Positions 32,501 to 40,908 of a stretch of 43,412 bases of DNA are shown here, one piece after another. The stretch is from ANME-2 cluster archaeon (GTDB lineage Archaea; Halobacteriota; Methanosarcinia; Methanosarcinales; Methanocomedenaceae). The stretch covers positions 1-43,412 of the forward strand of contig JAHYIS010000022.1 in assembly GCA_019429385.1 (NCBI GenBank). The letters are read 5' to 3'. Position 1 is the first letter of the stretch, and each line of letters opens with the position of its first letter. A program made the position numbers and the translations under genes. A model generated the notes under the pieces. That model saw nothing but the letters and a program-made list of their open reading frames with translations. It had not been told where the DNA came from and ran no database searches.

Positions 32501-35500
32501 TCCTGGACGACGGCACAGGTCCAACTGGCCATTATGTGAGGAACATAGTAGATGGTGATAGCCACTATGTGGTCGATACTGTTGGCTGGGAAGTGGACGG
32601 GAAGAACGGGAGCCAGGGTTGTGTTTACTGTCACAAGGACCAGAGTGAGGTCTTTGGCGCCACGAATATATCTTCCTGGGCAAACCATTCAACATTTGGC
32701 AATAACTGTTATCGCTGTCATATCAACGGCACTACGTACCTTCATGACCTGGGTGTTATTACGGCATCTGGCGGCACACCTGATTGTCTTGGTTGTCACG
32801 GATTGGGTAGACCCCAGGAAGATATCAATGAAACCGCCTTCGGCCTGAGTATCCATAAAGACCTCAATACGAATGCCACAAATGTGACCGTCCTTAACAA
32901 CACCCTGAGCAAAACCTGCTGGGCCTGTCATGGCAACGGTTCAGAACCTGGCGGCCATATTAATAATTCACTGGGACCCAACGTCCCTGCCAACACCACA
33001 CGGCCGCTAAACTGCAGCGAGGCAAAGTGTCACGTCAACGGTACAGCGATCTACAATGTCACTATCAACGGTACCCAGCCTATTTCAACCATTGAACACA
33101 TTCCCGGGCAGTTCAGAAGTACCCTCACAGATATTATTGCGGTTGACTGCACCCTTTGTCATAAAAATTCCCTTACCTATAATAATGATACAAAACGCGG
33201 GCTTGCTAATGAATCAGATGCATCGAACGTGTCCCATTATGGCAGTTTGACAACTACGAACATCAGTGCGGTCAAGCCCACCACGGATTGCACACTGTGT
33301 CATAAGAACACCACCAACAATGTCACGTGGGGTGGTGCGATGCAGGTCAGGCATCCGGTGAACAAATCGACCAGCTTTTGCGTGAATTGTCACGGTAGTG
33401 GGACTACCTTCCATGCCGAGAATCTTTCCACGGTTCCTGAGATACATTCATCTGGTTTTGACTGGGAAGGTGATGGTATTGATTCTTTTTCCATATATCC
33501 TCCTTTATTATCACAGGATATGGAGGGTTGCTTTGCCTGTCACAATGGAACCGTGGATTTTGCCACAATGGGTCAGGATATTGATGATGACAACAGCAGG
33601 ATATGTGAAGAATGCCACTATAACAATTCTGTTGGTCCATTTACTATTAACATCAGCATGCGAAGTGATGTATCCGATACTATTCCACGCGTATACAATC
33701 ACATAAATGATAGTGCGAATGCTACGGTTGTCATAAGGACGAACCTGACCGCATCAAGTACTTCTCAGTTAAGCAGCCCATCGACATGTTTCAACTATAA
33801 CAATAACACCGGTAATGGAGCATGCCATGGTGTGAGCTATGAGAACCGGACTGATGCTGGCGGATATTATGCTTTCAATAATTATGAAATATCAATGAAA
33901 GCAAGCACGAACATGAGTCCGTATCGTTATACACAGACCATTGACCACATGCCCAACACCACAGACTGCCGCATATGCCACCTCGGTGCAAATAGTAGTG
34001 TAGGTACCCTTGTTGAAAGTTCTTACTGGGGCAATCCCATGAACGTTTCTGACACCAAACCCACCATTCCTACCCACATCAACATTAATGCCCAGATAGG
34101 GGACTGCTGGGCCTGCCACGTATTTGGCGGTGTACAACCGCTGGACTTCCATGATGTCAATATCACCGGTGGTGGCGGTCCGGATTGTATCAGTTGCCAT
34201 GATGTGGGACGTAGCGGTGCAACATCATGGGTCAATGTCAGTGCCTTGAACGGCAGTCTCAATGGCAATGCCAGTATCCATTACGCAATCAATAACGCCA
34301 CTACAGGCACCGGAGGCAGTACGGGTAATCCTGACAACCAGATATGCTGGGCATGTCACCAGTCCGACGGCAGCGAACCGTCAGGCATGGGCGATATTTT
34401 CGAAGATCCCTACAAGTGCTATGACTGCCATGACGGTACAGCACCGTATACTAATGTCAGCAATGCTCCTGGCGTTTTCCAGCACTTTGTGAACGGCAGT
34501 GCATTGAAAGCGGCATCTAATGCTCCTGACAATTCCAGTTCATGCCTGGTATGCCACAACCTCACCGAGATGAAGGTAGAATACAGCGAAGGTATCGACA
34601 CCTACAGTACGAATTATTCCATTCCATCCCACTACGGCCGTAACCGCAGCAGCGGTCCCGACAGCCTGAGAACAGGCCCCGGCAACAGTGTCAACTGCAG
34701 CTACTGTCACCAGACCCCGGGCAACAACTTCACCTCAGCCATGGTCAATATCAACAATGCCTCAGTACCTAACCATAGCCTTGCCTATAACGCTACCACC
34801 CCCTACTGTACCGAATGTCACAATGGCGGCTGGATGCACAACGCATCACTATACAAACCCACGAACCTCACCATTGAGAGTTCAGGTCTGTGTCTTTCCT
34901 GCCATGGAGATGCGAAGAGCTACACCGGTCCAATGGTCACCAGTAATAAATCCAGGCACAACAACAGCCTTGATTGTACCCAGTGCCATATCAATACCAG
35001 TAAACGCGACATCCATGGTATCAAGTACCTGCAGACCGACGGCAGTTCATATACAACAGTCAATACCACAGCAGTCAACTGCACCACCTGTCACCAGGAC
35101 AATGCCTCGGCTGTGAACCAGTCACTTAACCCGATACCATTGATACAAAAACCCATGTACCACAGCGAGGACCCAATGGCAGGCCGGAAATGGAATGATT
35201 CGTATAGTCCTTACTGGAACAACACCAATGAAGCCTGCGAATACTGCCATAACGCGACGTTGCATGAAGTGGATGCCCTTGGCAACCTCGCATCCTTGCG
35301 CAGCAATACTACTGACCTGAGTGATTACATATGTGCTTCCTGCCATAAGAGCGGCAGTGCCATGTACAGCTCGATCGGAGGCAATGCAAACTTCAGTAAG
35401 ACTCCACCCGAGATTACTTTGACAATTAATTCAAACGATGGTACATTTTTCTACAACCACAGTACACTCTCAGATTTCATTGATTCGATATGCAAAGGCT

Positions 35501-36246
35501 GCCATGGCAATTCAAGCAATCCACCACAAAATACGACTATTTTCGCACATGACGTATATGGGGCAAATATCACTTTGTGTATCAACTGCCATGATGCTCC
35601 ACTTGGTCTGGTACCCACTACTGTTCAGTTGAATGTTTCGGCCACCAACAACGGTTCGGAATCAATACATTATAATCTTAACAGTGCAGCTTCAGATGAT
35701 AACCTGCGTTGCTATGCGTGTCATGCGAATGGCAGTGCTCCATCCAGCCATCCATCACTTTCAGACGCTAAACTGTGCGATGAGTGTCACGTTACCCTCA
35801 ACTTCAGTGCGCCATTGGTTGGCAGGCATATACCAAATGCTTCAGCTCCACAGCAGTTTAGTACTTCCAATATAACGACGAATTATGCCCAGTGCTGGAA
35901 CTGCCATAACAACAGTGTCAATAGCAGTGCAACCATGTGGCAGAACAACAGGTCTCTTGTATCCCATTACGGTACGAACAGCAGCCTGGTCAGGACCAAT
36001 TCAAATAGTACTGTAGACGAGTGTTACAATTGCCACTGGAATACCACAAACCAGTATAAGTATGGAAATGCTCCCCAGACCCAGATGGCATCCCAGATAC
36101 AGTGTTACGAATGCCATAATGGCGACTGGAAGTTCGAGAGAAGAATGCCGGGCCTCCCAGAGATGTGGGTGTTCTATTCATCAGAACCGGGAGATTTGCA
36201 CAATCAACAGATGGGGACGTATTGGGCTTGTTCCACGTGCCATTAA
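29545..36246 (+). CDS. Giant multihaem cytochrome c with about 45-50 haem-binding motifs
   Basis: A 2233-residue exported protein. Residues 1-26 are a signal peptide; the first haem motif (C30-L-D-C-H34) follows at once. Residues ~70-170 resemble a fibronectin type III domain and ~172-305 a second beta-sandwich. From residue ~311 to the end the protein is almost entirely haem-binding: by eye I count 45 CX2CH motifs, three CX4CH (30844, 32305, 33013) and two long-spaced candidates (CX18CH at 30925, CX11CH at 33787). Asn/Thr/Ser content is very high and N-x-S/T sequons are abundant, so it may be heavily glycosylated. There is no evident C-terminal membrane helix or S-layer domain; the last residues are C-S-T-C-H. 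It likely conducts electrons outside the cell, as proposed for ANME multihaem cytochromes. ResB and CcsA genes follow directly. Confidence 0.95.
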   Translation: MLNIQNRLIVVFLILFIVFNTGTVSATSDCLDCHAETVTIMPDIENPHLLPEPAQTVSSMSTTGSEVGILSASSPPLVYDITSRGKATTAFIAWKTNESTDNRVYFGTDEADITSWVNGTWSNWKNNTLSPSITLTDLSINTSYYYRIESTDDYGNVNSTDIPVQSFTTAFLNMEISTNRIVILDDPMYAGSNAAPGFENPPDPVLQQNWTGNDWNNDYWKDESTTIRAYVLVMDVQGMGADNTPVNFTLKNPAGIVIDQSSSITDSGGIASYLFDMNNKNYWGTWIIEVNSTVDGKFVHSSTDYILNWWGCALCHGDPGPVIFNQTLSMNGNATNPDFPIPNSPYAMGYDMAHQLTVVGGNMSNYHGKFYSIDYSLLGWYGNGHENYSYNPVGYSQFPDTKCVHCHQGYDGYPGGNTSATYIDFRQDYHNFSCDSHACHAVEGRVQPYQSNFGIPEMKSCGFQFILPDDGGIASKQPQCHAIWGDIYDVPYVAGGNGNVTIVSTLDDNNNDSNDQARVNYSDSIPASGDPLRLHTLNDKVPCVLCHGPNHGIRNPDPSTFERRLSAVDEADKIATRFADGCVICHQPEPTYKNPESTCEVCHVGLDILPFEQNSNGTTEISHCQTCHTKKQHNASVDCTVCHSQDAHIIKYFDINGDYSPLQSNAGNCTTCHQNNKLSTILANPKAGTYSGNAPLVNDPTTHSVNSINGTLWDRGVNFWVNTSQVTTCLYCHGNTTHESTALGYPGIFQGINIVGGDLSGSWCGSCHYQNNTNYDVMAGTMDPVPPEITGNATYGNYTIADDGTTIYFDHSNISSFNDSRCSHCHNNSATTSTGLMHGVLDGLGGPDCILCHEGSGVIGTLTINMTLFNQSPHANINNGNATNNKHCYMCHRDGTAPIGATGQAEHISKEIRYNASDRSCADTECHGNTSSSIYVGSHFDNATQYGRFESGFVRTSQTCEFCHGKTQVPIFNESIPGNGSNISMVLDDGTGPTGHYVRNIVDGDSHYVVDTVGWEVDGKNGSQGCVYCHKDQSEVFGATNISSWANHSTFGNNCYRCHINGTTYLHDLGVITASGGTPDCLGCHGLGRPQEDINETAFGLSIHKDLNTNATNVTVLNNTLSKTCWACHGNGSEPGGHINNSLGPNVPANTTRPLNCSEAKCHVNGTAIYNVTINGTQPISTIEHIPGQFRSTLTDIIAVDCTLCHKNSLTYNNDTKRGLANESDASNVSHYGSLTTTNISAVKPTTDCTLCHKNTTNNVTWGGAMQVRHPVNKSTSFCVNCHGSGTTFHAENLSTVPEIHSSGFDWEGDGIDSFSIYPPLLSQDMEGCFACHNGTVDFATMGQDIDDDNSRICEECHYNNSVGPFTINISMRSDVSDTIPRVYNHINDSANATVVIRTNLTASSTSQLSSPSTCFNYNNNTGNGACHGVSYENRTDAGGYYAFNNYEISMKASTNMSPYRYTQTIDHMPNTTDCRICHLGANSSVGTLVESSYWGNPMNVSDTKPTIPTHININAQIGDCWACHVFGGVQPLDFHDVNITGGGGPDCISCHDVGRSGATSWVNVSALNGSLNGNASIHYAINNATTGTGGSTGNPDNQICWACHQSDGSEPSGMGDIFEDPYKCYDCHDGTAPYTNVSNAPGVFQHFVNGSALKAASNAPDNSSSCLVCHNLTEMKVEYSEGIDTYSTNYSIPSHYGRNRSSGPDSLRTGPGNSVNCSYCHQTPGNNFTSAMVNINNASVPNHSLAYNATTPYCTECHNGGWMHNASLYKPTNLTIESSGLCLSCHGDAKSYTGPMVTSNKSRHNNSLDCTQCHINTSKRDIHGIKYLQTDGSSYTTVNTTAVNCTTCHQDNASAVNQSLNPIPLIQKPMYHSEDPMAGRKWNDSYSPYWNNTNEACEYCHNATLHEVDALGNLASLRSNTTDLSDYICASCHKSGSAMYSSIGGNANFSKTPPEITLTINSNDGTFFYNHSTLSDFIDSICKGCHGNSSNPPQNTTIFAHDVYGANITLCINCHDAPLGLVPTTVQLNVSATNNGSESIHYNLNSAASDDNLRCYACHANGSAPSSHPSLSDAKLCDECHVTLNFSAPLVGRHIPNASAPQQFSTSNITTNYAQCWNCHNNSVNSSATMWQNNRSLVSHYGTNSSLVRTNSNSTVDECYNCHWNTTNQYKYGNAPQTQMASQIQCYECHNGDWKFERRMPGLPEMWVFYSSEPGDLHNQQMGTYWACSTCH

Positions 36247-36396
36247 GGGACTCCATACAGATAGAAACAGGTGTGTCCGGAACTTATTCGGCAGGATATT
36301 TGTGTGAAGAACACAGTTTATTCCCATCCTGTTAAGCAAAACAATATTAAATGATAGTACTGATACTGCCGTAATAAAACAGGATTAGGTAGATTT

Positions 36397-37824
36397 ATGG
36401 AATTGATTGATACGTGGATAAAAAAGGTCCCTCGTTTTTTCCGGTCAAGAAAACTTACCATCTACCTGATCTCAATGGTCATATTACTTTCATTTATTGG
36501 TACCATCATTCCCCAGCAGCATATTTTTACTCATACACACATGGAGGAGATGAAAAACCAGAGTGTATTCCTGGATTATATGGATACGATAGGATTCACC
36601 GCAATCTACACTTCATGGCTGTTTTTCGGGGTAATGCTCCTGTTGTATCTTAACACGATATTCTGTACGTATGATATGTGGCGGAATTCTATCCGGAAAA
36701 TGAAACGAGGTAGCAATTTCAGAAAAAAAGATGGGATATCCGGACTTGCCAATAATGCCCTCGTGGTACTTGCTGGAACATCTGTTCAATCTCGTGATAC
36801 AATAATATCTCACCTTGAAAAACGGCGTTATAAGGTGCAGCAAAATGGGAATTCCTTTGTCGCCACAAAGAACCGGCTTGGGATATTTGGCACCCCTGTG
36901 TTCCACCTTTGTATCCTGCTGGTACTGGGAGCTATTCTGTATGGTGGTGTAGGCAGGATGGAAGGGCGGTTGCAGCTGGTGGAAGGCCAGACATTGTATG
37001 AGCAGCACCAGGATTATTTTTACGTGGCTGAAGGTCCACTGTTTGATGAGAAGCACCAGAATTTTGGTTTTATTCTTGAGCGGTTCCATCCCCGGTATGA
37101 AGATGATGAAGGTGTTTACCGGGGGATTGCCAGCGAGATCCTTATTATTAGGGATGGAAAGGTGGTGAAAAAAGACGTGTTGCACTCCAACCACCTGATA
37201 ATCTATGAAGATGTAACCCTCTTCCAGAACGAGTACGGGTTTGCACCCCTGTTCCTATTGAAAGATGCGACCGGTGCGGTGATATCCGGTTCGTATGTGT
37301 ATGCAGAGGACGATGGCAGTGGCAGGTATTTAACCGTATTTCCGGTGGCAGATACCGGGCTTACGGCCCAGATAACCCTGTACCCGAACACTTCAAGGAG
37401 AATACTGGAAAGTGGTTATGATATGCCCCAGAATCCACAGGTATATCTTGAACTGTTCGAGGGGGAAGAGCAGGTATTTGACGGTGTGTTAGGGTTGAAC
37501 CAGCTGGTGAAGCTGGGTAATTATCCTGGTATGGGTGAAGTGACGCTGGGATTCTATGACCTGAAGTATTGGAGCATTATTTCTGTCGTGACAGATCACG
37601 GGATACCCTTTATCTTCGGGGGAATATACCTGGCACTATTTTCAATGATAGTGATGTTCTTTTTCAGTCCCAAACATATTTTTGGGGTATTTGAGAATGA
37701 TGGGTTTGGTAGACCTGTTTTATATATAGGTGGAAAGAGTGATAAATATAAATCGTCATTTGAATATGTATTTAATAATCTAATTGAAGAAATAAAAGAG
37801 GCAGTACAAGATGAGTCAACTTGA
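36397..37824 (+). CDS. resB: ResB/Ccs1-type cytochrome c biogenesis protein (System II)
   Basis: A 475-residue membrane protein. It begins with a short cytosolic segment and a helix containing I-S-M-V-I-L-L-S-F-I-G-T-I-I-P-Q-Q, the hallmark region of ResB; a second helix lies near residues 65-88 and a third near 167-190. A large external domain (~195-400) and a final helix (I-P-F-I-F-G-G-I-Y-L-A-L-F-S-M, ~410-430) follow. ResB with CcsA exports haem and ligates it to CXXCH cysteines outside the membrane. The gene starts 150 bases after the giant cytochrome and overlaps the CcsA gene by 14 bases, so it is probably dedicated to, or at least co-expressed with, that cytochrome. No System I (Ccm) gene is in the window. 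Confidence 0.9.
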   Translation: MELIDTWIKKVPRFFRSRKLTIYLISMVILLSFIGTIIPQQHIFTHTHMEEMKNQSVFLDYMDTIGFTAIYTSWLFFGVMLLLYLNTIFCTYDMWRNSIRKMKRGSNFRKKDGISGLANNALVVLAGTSVQSRDTIISHLEKRRYKVQQNGNSFVATKNRLGIFGTPVFHLCILLVLGAILYGGVGRMEGRLQLVEGQTLYEQHQDYFYVAEGPLFDEKHQNFGFILERFHPRYEDDEGVYRGIASEILIIRDGKVVKKDVLHSNHLIIYEDVTLFQNEYGFAPLFLLKDATGAVISGSYVYAEDDGSGRYLTVFPVADTGLTAQITLYPNTSRRILESGYDMPQNPQVYLELFEGEEQVFDGVLGLNQLVKLGNYPGMGEVTLGFYDLKYWSIISVVTDHGIPFIFGGIYLALFSMIVMFFFSPKHIFGVFENDGFGRPVLYIGGKSDKYKSSFEYVFNNLIEEIKEAVQDEST

Positions 37825-38653
37825 ATGGATCTTATATTTATCCGCGTCTTCATTGTATGGTATTAGCGCTGTATTATATATTCTCAGTGTGGTTTTCAAG
37901 AAAGAAGAATGGTTGAGATATGGTGCACTGGCAGCGTTTGTCGGGCTATTGCCCCATACGGGTTCATTGTATATCAGGTGGGTAGAGTCGGGACATGGAC
38001 CCTATATGACCATACATGAAGTATTTTCATCCTATGCCTGGGTCTCAGTGGCTCTGTTCCTGCTTGTGGCTCTAAGAGTAGAAAGGATACGGTTGGCGGG
38101 AATGGTCGTGGTTCCTGTTTCGTTTATTATGATGGGAATGGGAGCAACTCTTTCACGGGAAATATACTCAATTCCTGCATCGCTGAGCAGTTACTGGCTG
38201 ATCGCTCATGTGGGTTTTGCCAAACTTGCTTTTGGAGGTATTCTGATAGGTACTGCTCTTGCGGTGTTATACATCCTTAACGAGCGACAGGAGCAAGGAA
38301 AGGGTTCTGAGGGGATGAAGAAGTTCCTGGGGCGTTTTCCTGGTAAAGATATGATGGACGACCTGAGCTACCAGTTTGTAAGTGCCGGCTTTTTATTTCT
38401 CAGTGTGATGATAGGGGCAGGAGCGATATGGGCTTACCAGACCTGGGGACGGTACTGGGCATGGGACCCTATTGAGACCTGGTCTTTGATTGTGTGGTTT
38501 ATTTATGGTATTTTCCTGCACTTGCGGATGAATGCTGGATGGCGGGGTAAAAAGAGTGCTTGGATGCTTGTTGTAGCAATATTCATACTGGCTTTTTCGT
38601 TGTTTGGTACTGGTATTGTTTATACTGGATTACACTCTGCATATATGGTATAA
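37811..38653 (+). CDS. ccsA: CcsA/ResC-type haem-handling protein (WWD domain)
   Basis: A 280-residue protein with about eight membrane helices. The tryptophan-rich WWD motif W-G-R-Y-W-A-W-D is at residues 212-219 in the context G-A-I-W-A-Y-Q-T-W-G...D-P-I-E-T-W, which fits CcsA rather than CcmC. External histidines expected as haem ligands are visible at H-T-G-S near residue 56, at H-V-G-F near 136 and near the C terminus at G-L-H-S. Together with ResB it forms the System II cytochrome c synthetase. The ATG overlaps the end of resB by 14 bases and GAGG (37798-37801) lies upstream. The gene is followed by about 170 AT-rich bases, probably the operon end. Confidence 0.92.
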   Translation: MSQLEWILYLSASSLYGISAVLYILSVVFKKEEWLRYGALAAFVGLLPHTGSLYIRWVESGHGPYMTIHEVFSSYAWVSVALFLLVALRVERIRLAGMVVVPVSFIMMGMGATLSREIYSIPASLSSYWLIAHVGFAKLAFGGILIGTALAVLYILNERQEQGKGSEGMKKFLGRFPGKDMMDDLSYQFVSAGFLFLSVMIGAGAIWAYQTWGRYWAWDPIETWSLIVWFIYGIFLHLRMNAGWRGKKSAWMLVVAIFILAFSLFGTGIVYTGLHSAYMV

Positions 38654-38826
38654 CGGGCTATAAAACGTAGGAGTGGAATAATTATGACCAGAGTAAAATT
38701 ATTTTAAACAGATGAGATAAACATTTTAACAATAAAATATATATGTTATTTAGTGTAGTAATCTATAAGTTCATATACACCTAACTTGCTACTCTATTCG
38801 ACGATAAGAAAAATCAGGTATTATTC

Positions 38827-40275
38827 ATGAAAAAGAAGGTCCTTTTAATCACTCCTCCCTACCACTGCGGGGTACTTGAATCTGCAGGGTCCTGGATGCC
38901 ATTGGGTCTGGTATATGTCGCAGGGAGCCTGCAGCAGGCGGGCTATGAGGTGGAGATATATGACGCGATGACCAGGTTCGATACTTTTGATGATATCAGG
39001 GTACGTATTGAAGCGTCTGCGCCTGATGTTGTTGCTTCTGCCGGTTATACTTCTAGTAATTATGATGCTATCCAGGTGCTTCGCATCGCCAAGGAGGTCA
39101 ATCCGGAGATAATCACCAACCTGGGCGGTATCCATGCTACGTTCTGCTGGAATGAGATCCTGGAGGGCGATGCTGAGGCAGTGGATTATGTGATAGTTGG
39201 TGAGGGCGAGGAAACTACGGTGGAATTGCTTGACCACATTTATTCTGGCAGGGACCCGTCGGGTGTGGCAGGGATAGCGTACGTCAAGGATGGGAAGGTG
39301 GTTCATACCGGACCCCGGACATTTATTACTGACCTGGATTCGTTGCCTGCGGCCTGGGACCTGGTGGAATGGGGTGATTATTCGTTCAAGACCAAGGCGA
39401 ATTCTATTCTGGCGGTGGTGAGTTCATCGAGGGGGTGCACCCAGAAGTGCACGTTCTGCTCCCAGAGGTTGTTCTGGAAAGAGACGTGGCGTGCCCGGAG
39501 TCCTGAGAATTTCGTGGCTGAACTTGAGCATCTGAACCGTACCTATGGCGTGGATGTGGCTATGATAGCGGATGAGTTCCCTACCTATGACAGGGAGCGG
39601 TGGGAGAAGATCCTTGATCTGCTTATTGAGAAGGGACTGGACCTGGAGATATTGATGGAGACCAGGGTTGATGATATTTTGCGGGACAGGGATATTATCC
39701 ACAAGTACCGGGAGGCGGGTATTTTGCACATTTATGTGGGTGCAGAGTCTGCTGACCAGGAAACACTGGACAGGTACCAGAAGGACCTGAAAATAGAAGA
39801 GTCCAAGGAGGCTATCGACCTTATCAACAGCATGGATATTGTATCCGAGACCTCATTCGTGATGGGGATGCCAAATGAGACAGCTGAGTCTGTCAGGGCG
39901 ACCCAGGAGCTGGCTGCGTATTATGATGCAGACCTGACATTCTTCCTGGCAATTGCGCCCTGGCCGTATTCTGATATTTATGCTGAACTCGAGCCGTATG
40001 TTGAGGTTAAGGATTATTCCAAGTATAATCTTGTCGAGCCTGTGGTGCGGCCTATTGCTATGAGCAGGGACGAGTTGAATGCTCACCTGCTGGAGTCGTT
40101 CCGGAAATTCTACATGGATAAGTTGTCCAGGGTAGAGGAGATGAGCGATTTCAAAAGGCGCTATATGATCGATGTGACCAAACTGCTGATAAGTGATTCT
40201 TACCTGTCCGAGCAGATGAAAGGTGGCGAGATGCCAATAGTAGTCAAGAAGTTCTTTGATAGATATATTGACTGA
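38827..40275 (+). CDS. Cobalamin-binding radical SAM protein (class B methyltransferase/BchE-like)
   Basis: A 482-residue cytosolic enzyme. Residues ~1-140 are a Rossmann-like B12-binding domain (L-L-I-T-P-P-Y near the N terminus, then P-L-G-L-V-Y-V-A-G-S-L and V-G-E-G-E-E). The radical SAM motif C-T-Q-K-C-T-F-C lies at residues 204-211, followed by a TIM-barrel half with A-D-E-F and a C-terminal helical domain. Members methylate unactivated carbons or do oxidative cyclisations such as BchE; the substrate cannot be deduced. Relatives are common in Methanosarcinales. It stands alone after the cytochrome biogenesis genes, with ~170 bases between, so a haem- or tetrapyrrole-related role is possible but only suggested by position. 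Confidence 0.88.
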   Translation: MKKKVLLITPPYHCGVLESAGSWMPLGLVYVAGSLQQAGYEVEIYDAMTRFDTFDDIRVRIEASAPDVVASAGYTSSNYDAIQVLRIAKEVNPEIITNLGGIHATFCWNEILEGDAEAVDYVIVGEGEETTVELLDHIYSGRDPSGVAGIAYVKDGKVVHTGPRTFITDLDSLPAAWDLVEWGDYSFKTKANSILAVVSSSRGCTQKCTFCSQRLFWKETWRARSPENFVAELEHLNRTYGVDVAMIADEFPTYDRERWEKILDLLIEKGLDLEILMETRVDDILRDRDIIHKYREAGILHIYVGAESADQETLDRYQKDLKIEESKEAIDLINSMDIVSETSFVMGMPNETAESVRATQELAAYYDADLTFFLAIAPWPYSDIYAELEPYVEVKDYSKYNLVEPVVRPIAMSRDELNAHLLESFRKFYMDKLSRVEEMSDFKRRYMIDVTKLLISDSYLSEQMKGGEMPIVVKKFFDRYID

Positions 40276-40588
40276 AAAATGTTGCCGTGTGAAGGTCCAT
40301 TATTCAGTTCCCGGTTATAAGTACTCCTGACCCTCGACGAGCAGCAAAGGCAATGTTACCAAATAGGGATCCAATGTTAAGTATATCCTCCTCCCTGCGA
40401 TTTGAACGATGGGAGAAGACCCGTCTCCTTTTTTAAGAGCCAATTTGCATTGTCAGGTTCTCTCCTCATATCGTCGCTGCCTGCACTTCTGGTGCGGGAC
40501 ATTCATGTTCTACCTGGGGATGACCGAGCGGGAGGTTGGCCTGCAGATTGGTTAGGTCAGATACTTAATAGATATTATGAGAGGGCTG
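40276..40588. other. Spacer and degenerate sequence before the first RFAP-synthase fragment
   Basis: No complete gene. A frame at about 40440-40588 reads as protein-like residues (including P-A-L-L-V-R and P-A-D-W-L-G) that may be a decayed part of the fragment that follows, but it matches no motif I can name. Confidence 0.3.
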
Positions 40589-40748
40589 GGTACCTATGGA
40601 GCCTGCATCAGTTCGTTCGGGCCGATGGTTTATGCTGTGGCTGAGGAGCTGGGGGGAGGTGAAGATGGTTGTGGCTGAATTTTGGGATACGACTATTAGG
40701 GGGCAGGTTTTTGTTACAAGGGCAAGGAATAGGGGGGCGAAAATATAG
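40589..40748 (+). pseudogene. 3' fragment resembling beta-RFAP synthase (GHMP-kinase fold), frameshifted
   Basis: The sequence encodes S-S-F-G-P-M-V-Y-A-V-A-E-E-L, the C-terminal motif region of GHMP-fold beta-ribofuranosylaminobenzene 5'-phosphate synthases. After an apparent one-base insertion in a G-run near 40650-40656 the frame continues V-V-A-E-F-W-D-T-T-I and ends V-F-V-T-R-A-R-N-R-G-A-K-I at 40748, as such proteins usually end. The enzyme makes the first committed intermediate of methanopterin. Only the tail is present, so it is a remnant. A second copy lies at 41.5-41.7 kb. Confidence 0.55.
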
Positions 40749-40908
40749 GTTAAGTAAAGTGGGGCTTCCTGTATACCATTAATATGAATCGTTCTCTCAA
40801 TTTATGGAATCCTAACCTTTTACTAAATATTTGACCAACCGTGAAAGAAAGGCATTCCCAAATGTTTTTAAGATATCGAAACTAAGAATGATATGGCAGG
40901 TGACAATA

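Noticed and set aside
32335-32688. Several antisense and shifted frames within the giant cytochrome gene
   Set aside because: They follow the repeated cysteine/histidine codons in other frames and show no motifs or ribosome sites.
29545-36246. A CRISPR or tandem DNA repeat in the cytochrome gene
   Set aside because: The repetition is at the protein motif level (CXXCH and sequons); spacings and DNA sequences differ from one motif to the next.
36397-38653. System I (CcmF/CcmC) cytochrome c maturation genes
   Set aside because: The first protein has ResB topology with a large external domain, and the WWD context of the second fits CcsA/ResC.
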